From Hexactinellida sp. DTS-2022 (Eukaryota; Porifera; Hexactinellida), in assembly GCA_028753945.1 (NCBI GenBank), contig JAPNXP010000001.1:8422501-8486500 (forward strand): a stretch of 64,000 nt of DNA, in the 5' to 3' direction. The notes below the pieces were generated by a model that saw only the letters and a list, made by a program, of their open reading frames with translations, was not told where the DNA came from and ran no database searches. Each line of letters starts with the position of its first letter. Positions within the stretch are counted from its first letter, which is position 1. Below, piece after piece: positions 1-10,833 of this stretch. The position numbers and the translations under genes were made by a program.

Positions 1-374
1 CTGTGGAATTAACATTGCTATTCTTTATTCTGGGGAATACAAAAAACGGAATTGATTACATTTCTATCAATCTAGTAGCTAAATCCGGCTGTTCTCTTGG
101 ACCCCTTCGTATGTATAAAGTAACTAAAGTTGAATCATATTTTTCTTATCATTCTCATGTTTGAGTGTTTGTGTATATATGCATCAATATTACAACTTGA
201 ATTTATGATACATATTGAACAAGGATGTAATTTACATTCCATACACATGTGGGTTTAAATATTACAAAATATTACAAGTCTTTACAGCTGCACAGTTGGG
301 TTAAAATCGGTAAAATTATTTGGTTCGTCGCTTGAGAGTAGCATTACAGGCCAATTTATACAATCATCACTTTT
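1..374. other. 3' flank of the FAM124-like gene
   Basis: AT-rich non-coding sequence downstream of the minus-strand gene that ends at 375. It would contain that gene's 3' UTR. I see no second gene or repeat that I can name. Confidence 0.4.
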
Positions 375-1526
375 CTAGACATATGTTACTCTGTGGTAAG
401 CAACGCTTCCTGAAACTGTTTTTGAGGGAATAATGCAAGTGTCACCGAATTTATGCGACTCGCTTGTGTTGGAGATCATTTTCTCGATTTTCCTCTTCTC
501 ATATCTTTTTTGCTCGGATTTTGTCACAGATTGCAGAGGGCTGTTTGATGCCGATATTGACGGCTCAGAGAACCCGCTATCTACCGTGTGAAAACTTAGG
601 TTAACTGGATCCTGATCCGATATTTCTGTTGACTTTCTATGTTTGAAAGTTTCCTGAGGAAAACTAAATGGGTGATCTAGAGTGGGCTCGTACTCTTCTA
701 AGATAAGGTTGTTGCCGTCAGGATCCATTGTCTGCCACAAAGGGGTACGTTCCTCTAGGCTAGAATGTTGCACCGCATACAATTGGTTGTTGAGGAAAGG
801 TTTGAGTCCTTCTAGATTCTTCACTTTAATTCTAAGGCCTACGAGACTGCTCGGCTTAACTTCCAGGTTTGTCGCTTCTTTAATGCAGAACTCGTACTGT
901 GTTTTATCGTCACTCTCCAGAATGAAAGTGCAGAATTTATCGGAGGCATACGAGTACTCCTGTCTCAACAGGAACTGGTAGAAGTAGACTGTTTCGAGGA
1001 AGTTGTTTGTAACAAGAATAAATCGCATGATGCTTTGATGAACCTTTCTTCTGTTCGTGGCCAAGATAGCCCAGCTAGGTGTGAATCGATTGTGGTTGTA
1101 GAATTCGGCTGAATAGGTTTCTAGAAAGCGGTTTGGGGTTGTATAAGCGAGGTCAGTGGAAAATGTTTTGTGCCAGGGTCTTGATTTCAGCGGGGGTACG
1201 TCTTCAACCGAATTTGTTTGCGGGTACGAGACACAGATGCTGATTGAGTGCTCAACTTGTTTGGTTATGTTATTACATCGCCCGTGGGGGTTTGTAAACT
1301 TTGTGAATGTTTGTGTGTCCAGGTTCTTCGACAAAGTTTCGTCTACGAAATTGTTAATCTTTATTCCTTGAACGGTATAGCTCGATGCTCTCGTCAATTT
1401 GATGTATTCCTTAATATTTGGTGTGTATTTGCTGCTGAAATGTATCATATCTTTGATCTTTGAAATAGGAACATCGTCCTTCATCAAGTATTGAATTGAT
1501 ATTTGCTTTGTATTTGAATCAGACAT
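375..1526 (-). CDS. FAM124-family protein (glyoxalase-like domain)
   Basis: Single uninterrupted frame of 383 residues. Residues about 117-278 follow the FAM124A/B domain layout: a PW-H element near 117, a P-SWAI strand at 150-154, a helix FLETVYFYQFLLRQ at 176-189 matching the family's 'RFYQLIL' helix, the DKFCTF strand near 196, and the diagnostic WQTMDPDGNNLIL at 264-276 matching 'WQTEDHDGNKILL'. Vertebrate FAM124A has interaction and repression roles but no settled biochemistry; the fold is related to glyoxalase/bleomycin-resistance domains. The C-terminal 100 residues are Ser/Thr-rich and not conserved. The start at 1526 is the first Met of the frame and matches the family's variable N terminus. 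It is transcribed away from the TMEM248-like gene. Family call is firm; molecular role unknown. Confidence 0.78.
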   Translation of the reverse strand: MSDSNTKQISIQYLMKDDVPISKIKDMIHFSSKYTPNIKEYIKLTRASSYTVQGIKINNFVDETLSKNLDTQTFTKFTNPHGRCNNITKQVEHSISICVSYPQTNSVEDVPPLKSRPWHKTFSTDLAYTTPNRFLETYSAEFYNHNRFTPSWAILATNRRKVHQSIMRFILVTNNFLETVYFYQFLLRQEYSYASDKFCTFILESDDKTQYEFCIKEATNLEVKPSSLVGLRIKVKNLEGLKPFLNNQLYAVQHSSLEERTPLWQTMDPDGNNLILEEYEPTLDHPFSFPQETFKHRKSTEISDQDPVNLSFHTVDSGFSEPSISASNSPLQSVTKSEQKRYEKRKIEKMISNTSESHKFGDTCIIPSKTVSGSVAYHRVTYV

Positions 1527-2112
1527 TTTATAATCACCTATTTTAGTTTGGATATTATCAATTTTCCATTATTTATACTAACACAAAGTGTATGCAATGG
1601 CAGTCTATTGCAAAATGTCTGCTCATTAAAGTTAGTATTATAGTAATTAGCTTCTATGTGAATACTGTAGTCGCGATTGCGGCTAGTTGTACCAAGCTCC
1701 TGTCTTTTAACTAAATGCAACCTAACCAGAAAATTGGGAATATATCAATTTTAATTTTCAACGGCTCTTCTGTCCCTTCCCTACCACCTACATAATGAAT
1801 ATCTCGAGACTATTAGCATTACTGTATCTACATAATTATTTGTTATCGATTTACATAATAGTCTCATTTTATTTCTAAGGGTTTATACTAAATTTAAAAT
1901 GCAAAACACACTGAATATTATTGGGAAATTTCCAAAAATATACTCAAGTTAAAAAAAAATCCAATTCTGCTCAAGTTTTTATCAAGAAATTCTAAATTTA
2001 CTTTTTTTTTTACTTTTTAATAAATTCACAGATCCACTCAAGTTTTAGAAATACTATTATATATTTGTGTTTGGAACTTGGAGCACCATGCTAGTAAAAT
2101 AAATCTTGAGTA

Positions 2113-2281
2113 TACAGTCAACCTCTGGACCAGGTTACTTTGACCCGACTAAGCGGAGAAATCTATTAACCGTAATATTTTAAGCCAAAATGTAATTCTG
2201 TCCTATAAATCCTGTGAAAATTTGATCCGATTAAGTGGAGAAATTTATTACCGGTGGCTCAATTGAGCGGAATCGACTGTA
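2113..2281. mobile_element. Short pogo/Tc1-like MITE
   Basis: Starts TA-CAGTCAACC and ends CGACTG-TA, so the termini are inverted repeats bordered by TA dinucleotides, as expected for Tc1/mariner/pogo insertions. Internal words 'AAGCGGAGAAAT' and 'TTAAGTGGAGAAAT' recur. The same internal sequence is found at 62443-62625, which makes this a family. Confidence 0.65.
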
Positions 2282-3587
2282 TTTGTAAAACTTGAGTATA
2301 ATATTTACAAATTAGCTGAGTATATTTGCATTTTTTGAAAAACTTGAGAATATTGGAATTGTATCGAATACGTATTATACCGGCAAGGTTGAAACCAAAT
2401 ACGTACTGATATATTTGGTTGAACCGAATATTATTTGCCGAATAGTTGATATTTGGGATATCAGTATTCGGTATTCGGTCTCCCGACCGAATATGATCAG
2501 TATTCGTATTCGGTTGATGCAACATGGACATAGTGTGGACATAGTACGAACAACTGTTATCGGACTACATAATCGAAGCGTTGTAAGTGCAATTCTAAAC
2601 TGGGTAATAGTATGGTTGGGAACAAGATTCTCGTAGGAATACTTAGATTTGTTCCAGGCCTTGGGATATTTAATTACATGCAAGATTACAGTGTCATAAG
2701 TAGAGTAATGAATGGACTTTAACGTAAAGTTTACGTTGTACCCCATTATTAATGACTAATAAATTTCAAGGTTGAGACCGCTCGAACCGAATATCAGTAT
2801 TCATGAAAAGTTGCCTTACCGAATACGAATATATTGATATTCAGTCGAGTAACCGAATACAAATACTGATATTTATTATAATTTTCATGCCATAAGCTAG
2901 CATGGGCAAATTTATCAGGGCTATTCATGAGTCATTTCATTGACTCGATCACTCGCGAGTCACATCGAGTCAGGTGACTCGGTAACTATGAAAAGCCCTG
3001 AAATTTATGCTCCCAGCATACCATATGGTATCGCCTGGATAGAACAAGAAGAAGTTAATTTTGAATATTAATTTTCCACAAAAATCAGAACGAATCCTGA
3101 TACAATTGTCAATTAATTTGGACAATAGAGCTTATTAATTAATTAATTAATACAGATCTCACACTTAGTACGACCACGAATCTAAAATGAGTACAAGTCT
3201 CAGCTCTCCAGATGCTTACTGATTATACACCTCATCAGTTAACAATTAATTAATACTCCATAAGTACAATACATTTTCCTGGTGTATGTAACGCTATTCT
3301 ATTGGGAGTTGTAACAATTTAACTGGGCTAAGATAACATAATGCGTATAGCTCTAATCTGATCCATTAATAATTATTATTTTCAATTGTTTGGAACTTGG
3401 AAGGTCCCAAAATATATAGTAAATTTCTCAGAAATCCCCCTACTCTCTCAATTTCTCAATTTCTGCGAAAACTACGTATACTTAAATTTGAATATTAAAT
3501 GAATCTATATTTTAATATCAAGACGATTACAAGATTACCTGACATTAAAATTACTAATTTGACTTTACTACTAATAATTTCATATTA

Positions 3588-3944
3588 GGCCATATAAAAT
3601 AAATAACTTGTTTATCATCCGGATTTTTTCAGAAAATACGGACGGCGGACGGGATTTTATTTTTATTTTTTATTTCCGTTAATATGCAAAAAACATTACC
3701 CTATGCCAAACAATAAATATTAATAATTAAATTAAATTATAAAATCACATGACAAAGCCCAAATAATGAAAGTAATGTTCTAAATCAAGACTAATTAACA
3801 ATTTCTAAATTAGGAGTACTTTACACAAGTTTATAGTTAATATCTGTACGATTATGTTCATAAAATAATAATAAAATAGATCCGGAGGGGGGTAAATATA
3901 GGGACGGACGGGGATGATAAACAAGTTATTTATTTTATATGGCC
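3588..3944. mobile_element. Harbinger-like MITE, copy 1
   Basis: 357 bp with TIRs of about 35 bp: GGCCATATAAAATAAATAAC at the left, its reverse complement at the right. A perfect TTA flanks both ends (3585-3587 and 3945-3947), the TWA-type target duplication of PIF/Harbinger elements. A second diverged copy is at about 25397-25750. No coding capacity. Confidence 0.75.
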
Positions 3945-4151
3945 TTAGCAACTTTAATATTTCTTATTAACTAGTTACTGAGACTAGCTTCTAAATTAGC
4001 TTACGGTGGTGATTTCTGATTTATTTGGATATTGGAGTGTACGTATACGTGTACTATCTCCCTGCTTTGTGAATAACTTTGGTTCATGGTATGCATCCTT
4101 GTAATTGATATATTATGCAATCTATTTGGTTTGAAAACTAGATTATATCAG

Positions 4152-5003
4152 ATGGTAACGCTACATCAAAAAAGCTTAATTCACAGATGCTTCTCGAAGG
4201 ACATTCCATTGATATTATTTGCGACTACGCTGATCTGCATTATGTTGTGTTTGCTGCTTCTAGCTCTCTACGTGCACTCCGCAGCTCTCCCTGCCTGGGA
4301 GCTTAACCACAAGTGGAACAGACTAACCATGGGCCTCGGGGGCCAGACCTTCTGTCTCTCCGATAGAGACACTGCAGAGCTGTATTCTCACTGCATGCCC
4401 CCCTCTGATACCAATTCGGTACAGCAGATAGCTTTTACAGTTAAAGCGAGAGTTCAGTTGGAAGAGTCTTTCTTGCTGAGTGGGGCAAATATAACTCTGT
4501 ATTCTTGTTTCGATAGACAGCTAGTTGCTAACGACATAGACGCTCTCTCCTTAGCTAAGAATACGTATTTCTCCTTATCTCTCACTTTGCCTGCGCCACT
4601 CAATCAAGATATTGAGATGTGTGTAGCGGTTACATCTACGGACAAACTAGTCATCAATCACTTTCAAAAGCTAACTATCTCCCCCTATCCGCCCGAGTGC
4701 CAGATATCGCTCCCTGCCGAGACATCGCTTAGAATGCTGCCCGCGCCGCTCCTTAGCAACTTGTCTGGGTGTGAGCGTGTACGTATACAGCCCGTGCTAC
4801 AGCCGTCAAACAACTGGGAGCTGTCTCGTATCTTCAAAGACGCCTTTCCGCTCGTCAATCTAGCTCTCACTGAGCAGAGTAAATTCCTAGCTGCCAAACG
4901 TCTTGTCATGATGTCTCTCTTTTTGCTGTTAATTGTTTTAATATGCGGTCTTGTATATTTTATTAGAAGTAATAGAAGAGTTTTCTGTAAATCTTGCTTT
5001 TGA
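4152..5003 (+). CDS. TMEM248/TMEM219-like two-pass membrane protein
   Basis: The frame is open from 4086, but I place the start at the Met at 4152 because it puts a short cytosolic segment before the first membrane helix, as in TMEM248. The 283-residue protein has a hydrophobic segment about 20 residues in (LFATTLICIMLCLLLLAL), an extracytosolic domain of about 190 residues with several cysteines (FCLSDRD, YSC, MCVAV, PPEC, SGC), and a second membrane helix near the C terminus (SLFLLLIVLICGLVYFI). The post-helix-1 stretch (W..L...L...FCLS), the CVAV...SPYPPEC stretch and the LVNLALTEQSKFL run before helix 2 parallel TMEM248. TMEM219 of the same family is an IGFBP3 receptor. The gene is single-exon and precedes the F-box gene by about 315 bp in the same orientation. 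Homology is distant; the fallback call is an unassigned two-pass membrane protein. Confidence 0.5.
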   Translation: MVTLHQKSLIHRCFSKDIPLILFATTLICIMLCLLLLALYVHSAALPAWELNHKWNRLTMGLGGQTFCLSDRDTAELYSHCMPPSDTNSVQQIAFTVKARVQLEESFLLSGANITLYSCFDRQLVANDIDALSLAKNTYFSLSLTLPAPLNQDIEMCVAVTSTDKLVINHFQKLTISPYPPECQISLPAETSLRMLPAPLLSNLSGCERVRIQPVLQPSNNWELSRIFKDAFPLVNLALTEQSKFLAAKRLVMMSLFLLLIVLICGLVYFIRSNRRVFCKSCF

Positions 5004-5317
5004 TTGTTAATTCATCTGATTGATATTAATTGAGGTAATCGTTTCCGGAATTAGAACTCTTTTCGCCAAATTCCTTAGCGCCAAATTTATGTCTCTAAAT
5101 CAAAACTTTCATTGAGTCTATTGGGTCAGTAGAATTATCTTACGGCTTTCCAAGTTGCGCTCTTATATCTCCTCTGTTCCGTTGGTATTTTGGATTCAAC
5201 ATTCGCCTGACTACGATACATTTTTATTCATGTATACTGTTTCTATGTTTCTGTTTAATTAAAAGAAAGTAGTTACTATTTGTAGTATTTAGATGAAACT
5301 TTTTTAGCACTGTCCCA
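5004..5317. other. Short intergenic spacer
   Basis: About 314 bp of AT-rich DNA between the TMEM248-like and F-box genes. It must hold the 3' UTR of one and the promoter of the other. No repeat or clear core element recognised. Confidence 0.4.
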
Positions 5318-6484
5318 ATGGCCTCCACTGACCATCCTACTGAGCTAAGCTCAGTTATAAGATTGCCTCTTAGTCTCTCTGAGCTGCACACTGATCTCCT
5401 TCTGAAGATTCTAGTCTACACCTCGCCCCGTGACGTCATATCTCTCTCCTTATGCTGTAAGCAGTTGTATAGAGTGTGTAATATAGATTTGCTATGGAAA
5501 TACATTCTAATGTATCGCTATTGTCACACTCTACATCCCACTAGCCTATTCCTGCGTACGGACGCTCCGTACAAGTACTTTGTAATGCGGCACTACTCCC
5601 AGCTGTTTCCTCTGCTGGGCCTCTGGCTCCTGCACCTCTCCCCCTACAACATTGTTATGAAGGTATCGCACTCCGACCTAACGCCCTACTCGCTGCAGGG
5701 ACTCATGTACTACTTGGATGCTAGCAATTCCAGCGTCTGTTCTCACAATATAGCTTCCTTCCGAGTCTCTCAGGGAGACGCTTGCACCTCAGAAGACACT
5801 GTATTCTCCGAATACGACCTAACGGTGCTCACCAATGAGCATGAGCAGTCTTACCATCGCTTTAATCCGTGTCATGAGTTCGATCTCACCTACGCCCCCC
5901 CTCAGGCTGGGTCCGTTGTTTGCAGCATTAGTGAGTTCAGATTTTCGCAAGTGGCAGATAAACATCTGTTTGGGAAAGAGAGACTTGCGAGAATTGAGAG
6001 CAGAATTAACTGCAAAAGACCTATTCACGTATCAAAGCTGAGTATAAATAAGTCCCGTCTCCCATCGAGCTACACACTTCTCCCGGGGGTGTACAAGGGC
6101 GCCTTTTCAGCTGGCACTCCGCAGCTCACTCTGCTATACTACCAAGCAGGTTGGTTGTATTGTAAGAAACTGACCGGAGACGTTAATATCCCAGGAGGTA
6201 AGGTAATCCTGAAGGTGCGGAACCTTAACATTAATCCGTCTGCCAGTTCCTTTCCTCTAGATCCCCCTGGGGAGGGCACCTACACATTCAATACGGAGCT
6301 TCCGTATTTGAGATTTGTTGCTTGTTACGAGGGAGAGGCTCAGTTCGCGCAGAGAGGGTTTCTCTATGTAAGTTCCTGCAGCGCGAAAATGTATGTGGCA
6401 AACGAGAAAAGTTTTGTAATTGTGACAGACTGGCTCAATGTGAGTTATTTTACAAGGTGTACTGAATTGAGTCGGTTTTTGTAA
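5318..6484 (+). CDS. F-box protein, FBXO31-like
   Basis: Single-exon, 388 residues. Residues about 18-66 form an F-box: LPLSLSELHTDLLLKILVY, then ISLSLCCKQLYRVCNIDLLWK, with the expected Leu-Pro start, central Leu/Ile positions and terminal Trp-Lys. The region after it (FPLLGLWLLHLSPYN, 97-111) resembles the FBXO31 'LGLW' segment. Residues 254-295 contain LLPGVYKG and LTGDVNIPGGK, matching the FBXO31 'PGLFKG...ITGDPNIPAG' signature. FBXO31 is the substrate receptor of an SCF (SKP1-CUL1-F-box) ubiquitin ligase, implicated in cyclin D1 turnover and in clearing proteins with C-terminal amides. The protein is shorter than human FBXO31 (about 539 residues), mainly in the linker and C-terminal part. 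F-box call is firm; FBXO31 orthology is likely but not proven. Confidence 0.72.
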   Translation: MASTDHPTELSSVIRLPLSLSELHTDLLLKILVYTSPRDVISLSLCCKQLYRVCNIDLLWKYILMYRYCHTLHPTSLFLRTDAPYKYFVMRHYSQLFPLLGLWLLHLSPYNIVMKVSHSDLTPYSLQGLMYYLDASNSSVCSHNIASFRVSQGDACTSEDTVFSEYDLTVLTNEHEQSYHRFNPCHEFDLTYAPPQAGSVVCSISEFRFSQVADKHLFGKERLARIESRINCKRPIHVSKLSINKSRLPSSYTLLPGVYKGAFSAGTPQLTLLYYQAGWLYCKKLTGDVNIPGGKVILKVRNLNINPSASSFPLDPPGEGTYTFNTELPYLRFVACYEGEAQFAQRGFLYVSSCSAKMYVANEKSFVIVTDWLNVSYFTRCTELSRFL

Positions 6485-7269
6485 TTCTTCCAATTTTATT
6501 TGATCAATTCGCTACACTGCTATTTGTTGACAGCATGCTTGAGGTTGTTGTTTGAGTTGTTTTCTAACTAATTGAACTATTTTCCTTCACCACGTTTTAA
6601 TCAAATAGACTTTGTTTTTCCATAAGCAGATATAGAATCTGGACGTTGATAAACCAAGCCAACTATTCGATAGCTTCAGGAAACCCATTCAATACTTAAA
6701 AATAAAATATTTTAATTGATTGTTTAACAAGTACAGTCTACTCCGATTAATTGGGACACATTTGTTCAGGCCTCTTGTCCCAATTAAGCGAACAAATTTT
6801 ATAAAGTAGCGATCTAGTAGCGTTTACAACAATTTCAGTTTTATACCTGTTATAACAGTTCCTCCACTGCCTGCGGACCCTTGAGGCTACTCACACTCAT
6901 AGTATGAGCCCTAATATTTTGTGGACCGTTTGGCACTATCCGTAAACCACAAGGTCATTATTTCTGTTAAGTTATCATTTCAAGGAAATCATTAAGACAA
7001 TAGACCATATTTAGATATTTTGTCATAGCTTTATCAGAATTGACCAAGATTATTAGAATTTGTTCTGATCAATATGAATTTTCTATTGAGCAAGCACCAA
7101 TTTTAAACCCAATTTGTTGAGTTTATCCCGATTAAATGAAAAAAAATTGTAATAGCTTCTATGGAAAAGAATTGGTTCTAGGGGAGTTGTCCCAATTAAG
7201 CGGTTGTCCCTAAACATTATCACTGATTGTTTATTGTGATTAAATCGGATCATTTATCTTTGATGTAGT

Positions 7270-7431
7270 CAGGTTTCATCCAGGCGCGTTTTTTTAAGGA
7301 AAGTTTTTAACCGCGCGAAAATCGAGAGATGCTCCCATAGGCGTAATACAAATCGAGTATTAAGGCGCGTGTGAGCGAGCTTAAATTTAATCTAGCTAGG
7401 CGCAAAAATTATTAGCCTGGATGAAAGCCTG
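7270..7431. mobile_element. 162-bp MITE
   Basis: Inverted termini CAGGTTTCATCCAGGC and GCCTGGATGAAAGCCTG. The flanks GATGTAGT and GTTTTAGT agree at only part of 8 positions, so a hAT assignment is tentative. The interior has several GCGCG words. Confidence 0.5.
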
Positions 7432-8228
7432 GTTTTAGTGTAAATTAATTTAAATGCAATACACAATTATACTGTTATGGATTCAAATGGATTCTAAATT
7501 ATAATTGGCTCGTTGCATTACTATACTTTCAGGTCATATTCAAAGTATTATTAGTGACCTTAGCTATTTTAATTTTTTTCTCATCTTAATTCTACTGCGT
7601 ATATCTCGTACCTTGAACTACTTGCTGTGAAGAGTTCTACAGAGAATTTATTGATTGCATGGACAGCGCAGTAGATCATCCATTCGGTATTTCGCAGATG
7701 TACTACAAATCATATGTTAGAATACTTCTGGAAATATTATATTTTTGCGGCCAAAATATGTTAATATGAATTGCGAAATGTATAAATTAATTACACAGAT
7801 TGTACTCTAGGTAGCTATAGTTCGATAAATTATGATGTGTTGGATTGCGATATCAATTGGATTCTCACCAGTCTTATTATTCTACTGGTATTAATGTTGT
7901 AATACATAATAGCTTTTATCTAGGTAACAGTGAGACCTAAAGCGTTTAATTTACCAAATGTCTTTGGAGATGTTGAAAGGCTTGCTAAATTTCGCAGAAA
8001 AGGCCATTGTATTTGATATAAACACTCACCGATAGGGTATTTAACTTTCGGCTTACTTATAAGTCAGCTAGCTGACATATAAGGAAATGTACCAAATTGA
8101 AACTAATTATAGGAAAAGTCTCTGGAAGATAGGAACTAATATGCTATTATGGAGGGAAAAAATTATCGAGCTAGAGCCTAGAAGCGACTATAAATGGGCA
8201 GACTAAAAACCTGAACTTTTAAAGAGAG

Positions 8229-8464
8229 TACCGTATTGCTTCGAATAAGCGCTCCGGCGCTTATTGTTTTCATGAGCCAAATTTATCCTCAAATTCTTTT
8301 AGAAGAATCAAGAAAATAATATTATTGTGGGATCTAAAAGTTCTCAAGGACAGTATACATAACAAAGTTGCAAATCAATTTAATTGTTATCAACTATTGC
8401 GTATTAATTTTATCACACAAATGCCATCTTTATTGATCCGGCGCTTATTCGAAGCAATATGGTA
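8229..8464. mobile_element. MITE of the TACCGTAT family
   Basis: Left end TACCGTATTGCTTCGAATAA and right end TTATTCGAAGCAATATGGTA are inverted repeats ending in TA. The GCGCTCCGGCGC words sit just inside both ends. The same outer word TACCGTAT starts the element at 18012. Confidence 0.6.
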
Positions 8465-9197
8465 TTATGGAGTATTAGAGAAAAAGTACGGAATCAACTC
8501 GGCTAAATCCTTATGTCGGCGACATTTGTTTATATGTCGGTGGCCGACAAAAAAGTAATTCCTGTAACTTTTACACTATTTTGCTATTACATTAGCTCTA
8601 TATGTTTCCTGGTTACATCAGAGTATATAATATAACCACAAAAGATAATGACCCTGCTAATGTGCAACTGCCTGTAATTAGACTTAGACATAAAATTTTG
8701 GGCGGAAATTAAAATATTAATTAACCCAATTTTATAAAGGTGTCAAAGAAGCGTTATTGGTCCATGAATTTAATGTAAGGAATACTAAGGATGATATGCA
8801 TATGAAGGTATTTTATATACGAAGTTAATAAACTGTTAGAACGATCGTAATTGCTTAAATTAGATTAGTTCGAAATTTATATCAGGTGAAACATTAAAAT
8901 ATTCATTTTTCACTCCATAAATGTACGTATTACTAACTAATTCAAAGCTAACATCAAAACTACGTACATGCATAGTCACACCTTTATCAACTTTGGATTA
9001 AAATGAATACATTAACTATTATAATATTCGCAATTTCCGGGCAGTTCCTCATTAGCTGGGACATTGAAAATTTTGTGTTGGGTACTTTCTACAATGTAAC
9101 CAGGAAATATAAAAGCAATTGAATCGCGAAAAAGTGAAATGCCTTAATCTGCTGTCGATTTCGCTCAATTGGGTCACTTTGGTCCGAGTGTAGTTTG

Positions 9198-9493
9198 CAC
9201 GGTTGCCGTGGGAATGGAATTTCCGTTCCCATTCCCATAGGAATCCTGTGGGAATCCCCATAAGGAATCCCATTGGAGAGTATATACATAAAATCGAATT
9301 TAAAATTTAATTACTAAAGCAGATTCGTATCAATAGTAGAGCCTATATTAATTAAGGATGACCTAATTAAACCATATTCGAATATCCCATGGGAATTCCC
9401 ATGAGGATCCCCACAGGGGGAAATCTGATTCCCATTCCCATTCCTATGGGTATGGGGATCCCCATGGGAATTCCCATACCCACGGCAACTCTG
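9198..9493. mobile_element. hAT-type MITE with perfect 8-bp TSD
   Basis: 296 bp. Ends CACGGTTGCCGTGGG and CCCACGGCAACTCTG are inverted repeats. The 8-bp direct repeat GTAGTTTG lies on both sides (9190-9197, 9494-9501). The interior is built from repeated 'CCCATGGGAATTCCCAT'-like palindromic words. Confidence 0.8.
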
Positions 9494-10833
9494 GTAGTTT
9501 GACCCAATTAACCGAAAATATGTTATATTTACTTACTATTAGACTACTAGAATATGACTCTCCTTAGTCTCCTAACTAGTGATGTGATTATATTTACCAA
9601 TTTAGAATTGAATAACCAAAATTTGACCGAGTTTATCGAAAATATTTTATATTAGCTTCTATTGGCATGATTCTATTCTTGAGAAAAACATCCAATTAAG
9701 TGGTTGATCAGATTAACCAATGACCAATTAAGCGGTGTAGACTGTAGTTATATACAGTTCTTATTTAAATCGACTGTCTCTGATGCCCACATAGTATAAT
9801 CAGGCGATATTGTAATACTATATACTTAGTCCAAATGATATTTCAGCGATTATCCTAAATCGTTTATAAAGATATGCGCAATCAGATGCTATCGTGTTAT
9901 TTATTTTAATAAATGCTATATCGCACCTTTGGATCAAATATGCTGATTAATAATTTCATAAGAAAACTATATGTCCCATTGGCACCAAATTTTGAATGTA
10001 AATTCAGTTTGTGGTTTAGATAATAAGATCTTGGTGTTTACTGTTTAACCATTATAATAGAGTCAGACTCATGTTGGTTACAGAGCACAAATGCGTAGTA
10101 CTGGTTTATAATAAGCGCGGCATTTGAGGAATAAAACACTTGGTAAGGCTCCCTAGCTACGCTATCTGACCAATGCTTCTTCTAGGCGCATTGCACGCGC
10201 AGTACATAAATTTGAAAGGAAACTTTCTAGGTACGCAAAAATCGAGATTCTCCCATAGACCAAGTGTTTCCCCTAAGCCAAGTTTGGGGCCACTTGACCG
10301 GCTTCATCGACCGATAAATTCCCGACAACGGCGATATACCGGGAGGAGAATACGACACTTTTCATACAACACGAAACGCAATTACTGTATCACACAATAA
10401 TTTATGCCTTTACTAACTCACCCGAAACCATTACTACATTTCTACATTTTTGAAGGCTTCAAGTACATTGTGATCGGCTGCTAGCAGTCCAAATTAGAAT
10501 GTTGACCGGCAAGCCGGTCGGTCCAAAGGCTTAGATGGAACCCTGCATAGACATAAAACAAAATAACTAATTTAGACTCTGTCGAGCTAGGCCCGCGCAG
10601 AAAATTTCTGGTACAGCTTTCGGGTGAGCTGATTGATCATACTTATTTTCACCATTCTGATGATTAAATCGAATTGTACGAATGATCAACCTCCAACCGA
10701 TAATTAACATTTTCTATATACAATTTTCTGAGCTCCTTAGCTGTCTAGGGGAGATTTTCTATTATGGAACTATTGTTTATCTACCATTCCTTATCTGAGA
10801 TTTCTTTAGGAGTAACCAGCAAATAGAAACTGA

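Larger units (their letters stand above)
1527..4151. other. Intergenic, repeat-rich
   Basis: No convincing gene. Contains a short pogo-like element (2113-2281), a zone of repeated 'CCGAATA'/'TATTCGG' words (2355-2545 and 2780-2880) that looks like the two halves of an iterated inverted-repeat element, and a Harbinger-like MITE (3588-3944). Confidence 0.6.
6485..10833. other. 4.3-kb gene-free gap with MITEs
   Basis: No frame here looks like a gene. Named elements are at 7270-7431, 8229-8464 and 9198-9493. From 6732 there is also a one-ended pogo-like start (TA-CAGTCTACTCCG) with repeated 'CCCAATTAAGCG' words, and 9700-9755 holds a similar right end (GTGTAGACTGTA). Confidence 0.6.

Noticed and set aside
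2259..2746. Short minus-strand frames over the CCGAATA-word region.
   Set aside because: No conserved motif; they follow repeat sequence.
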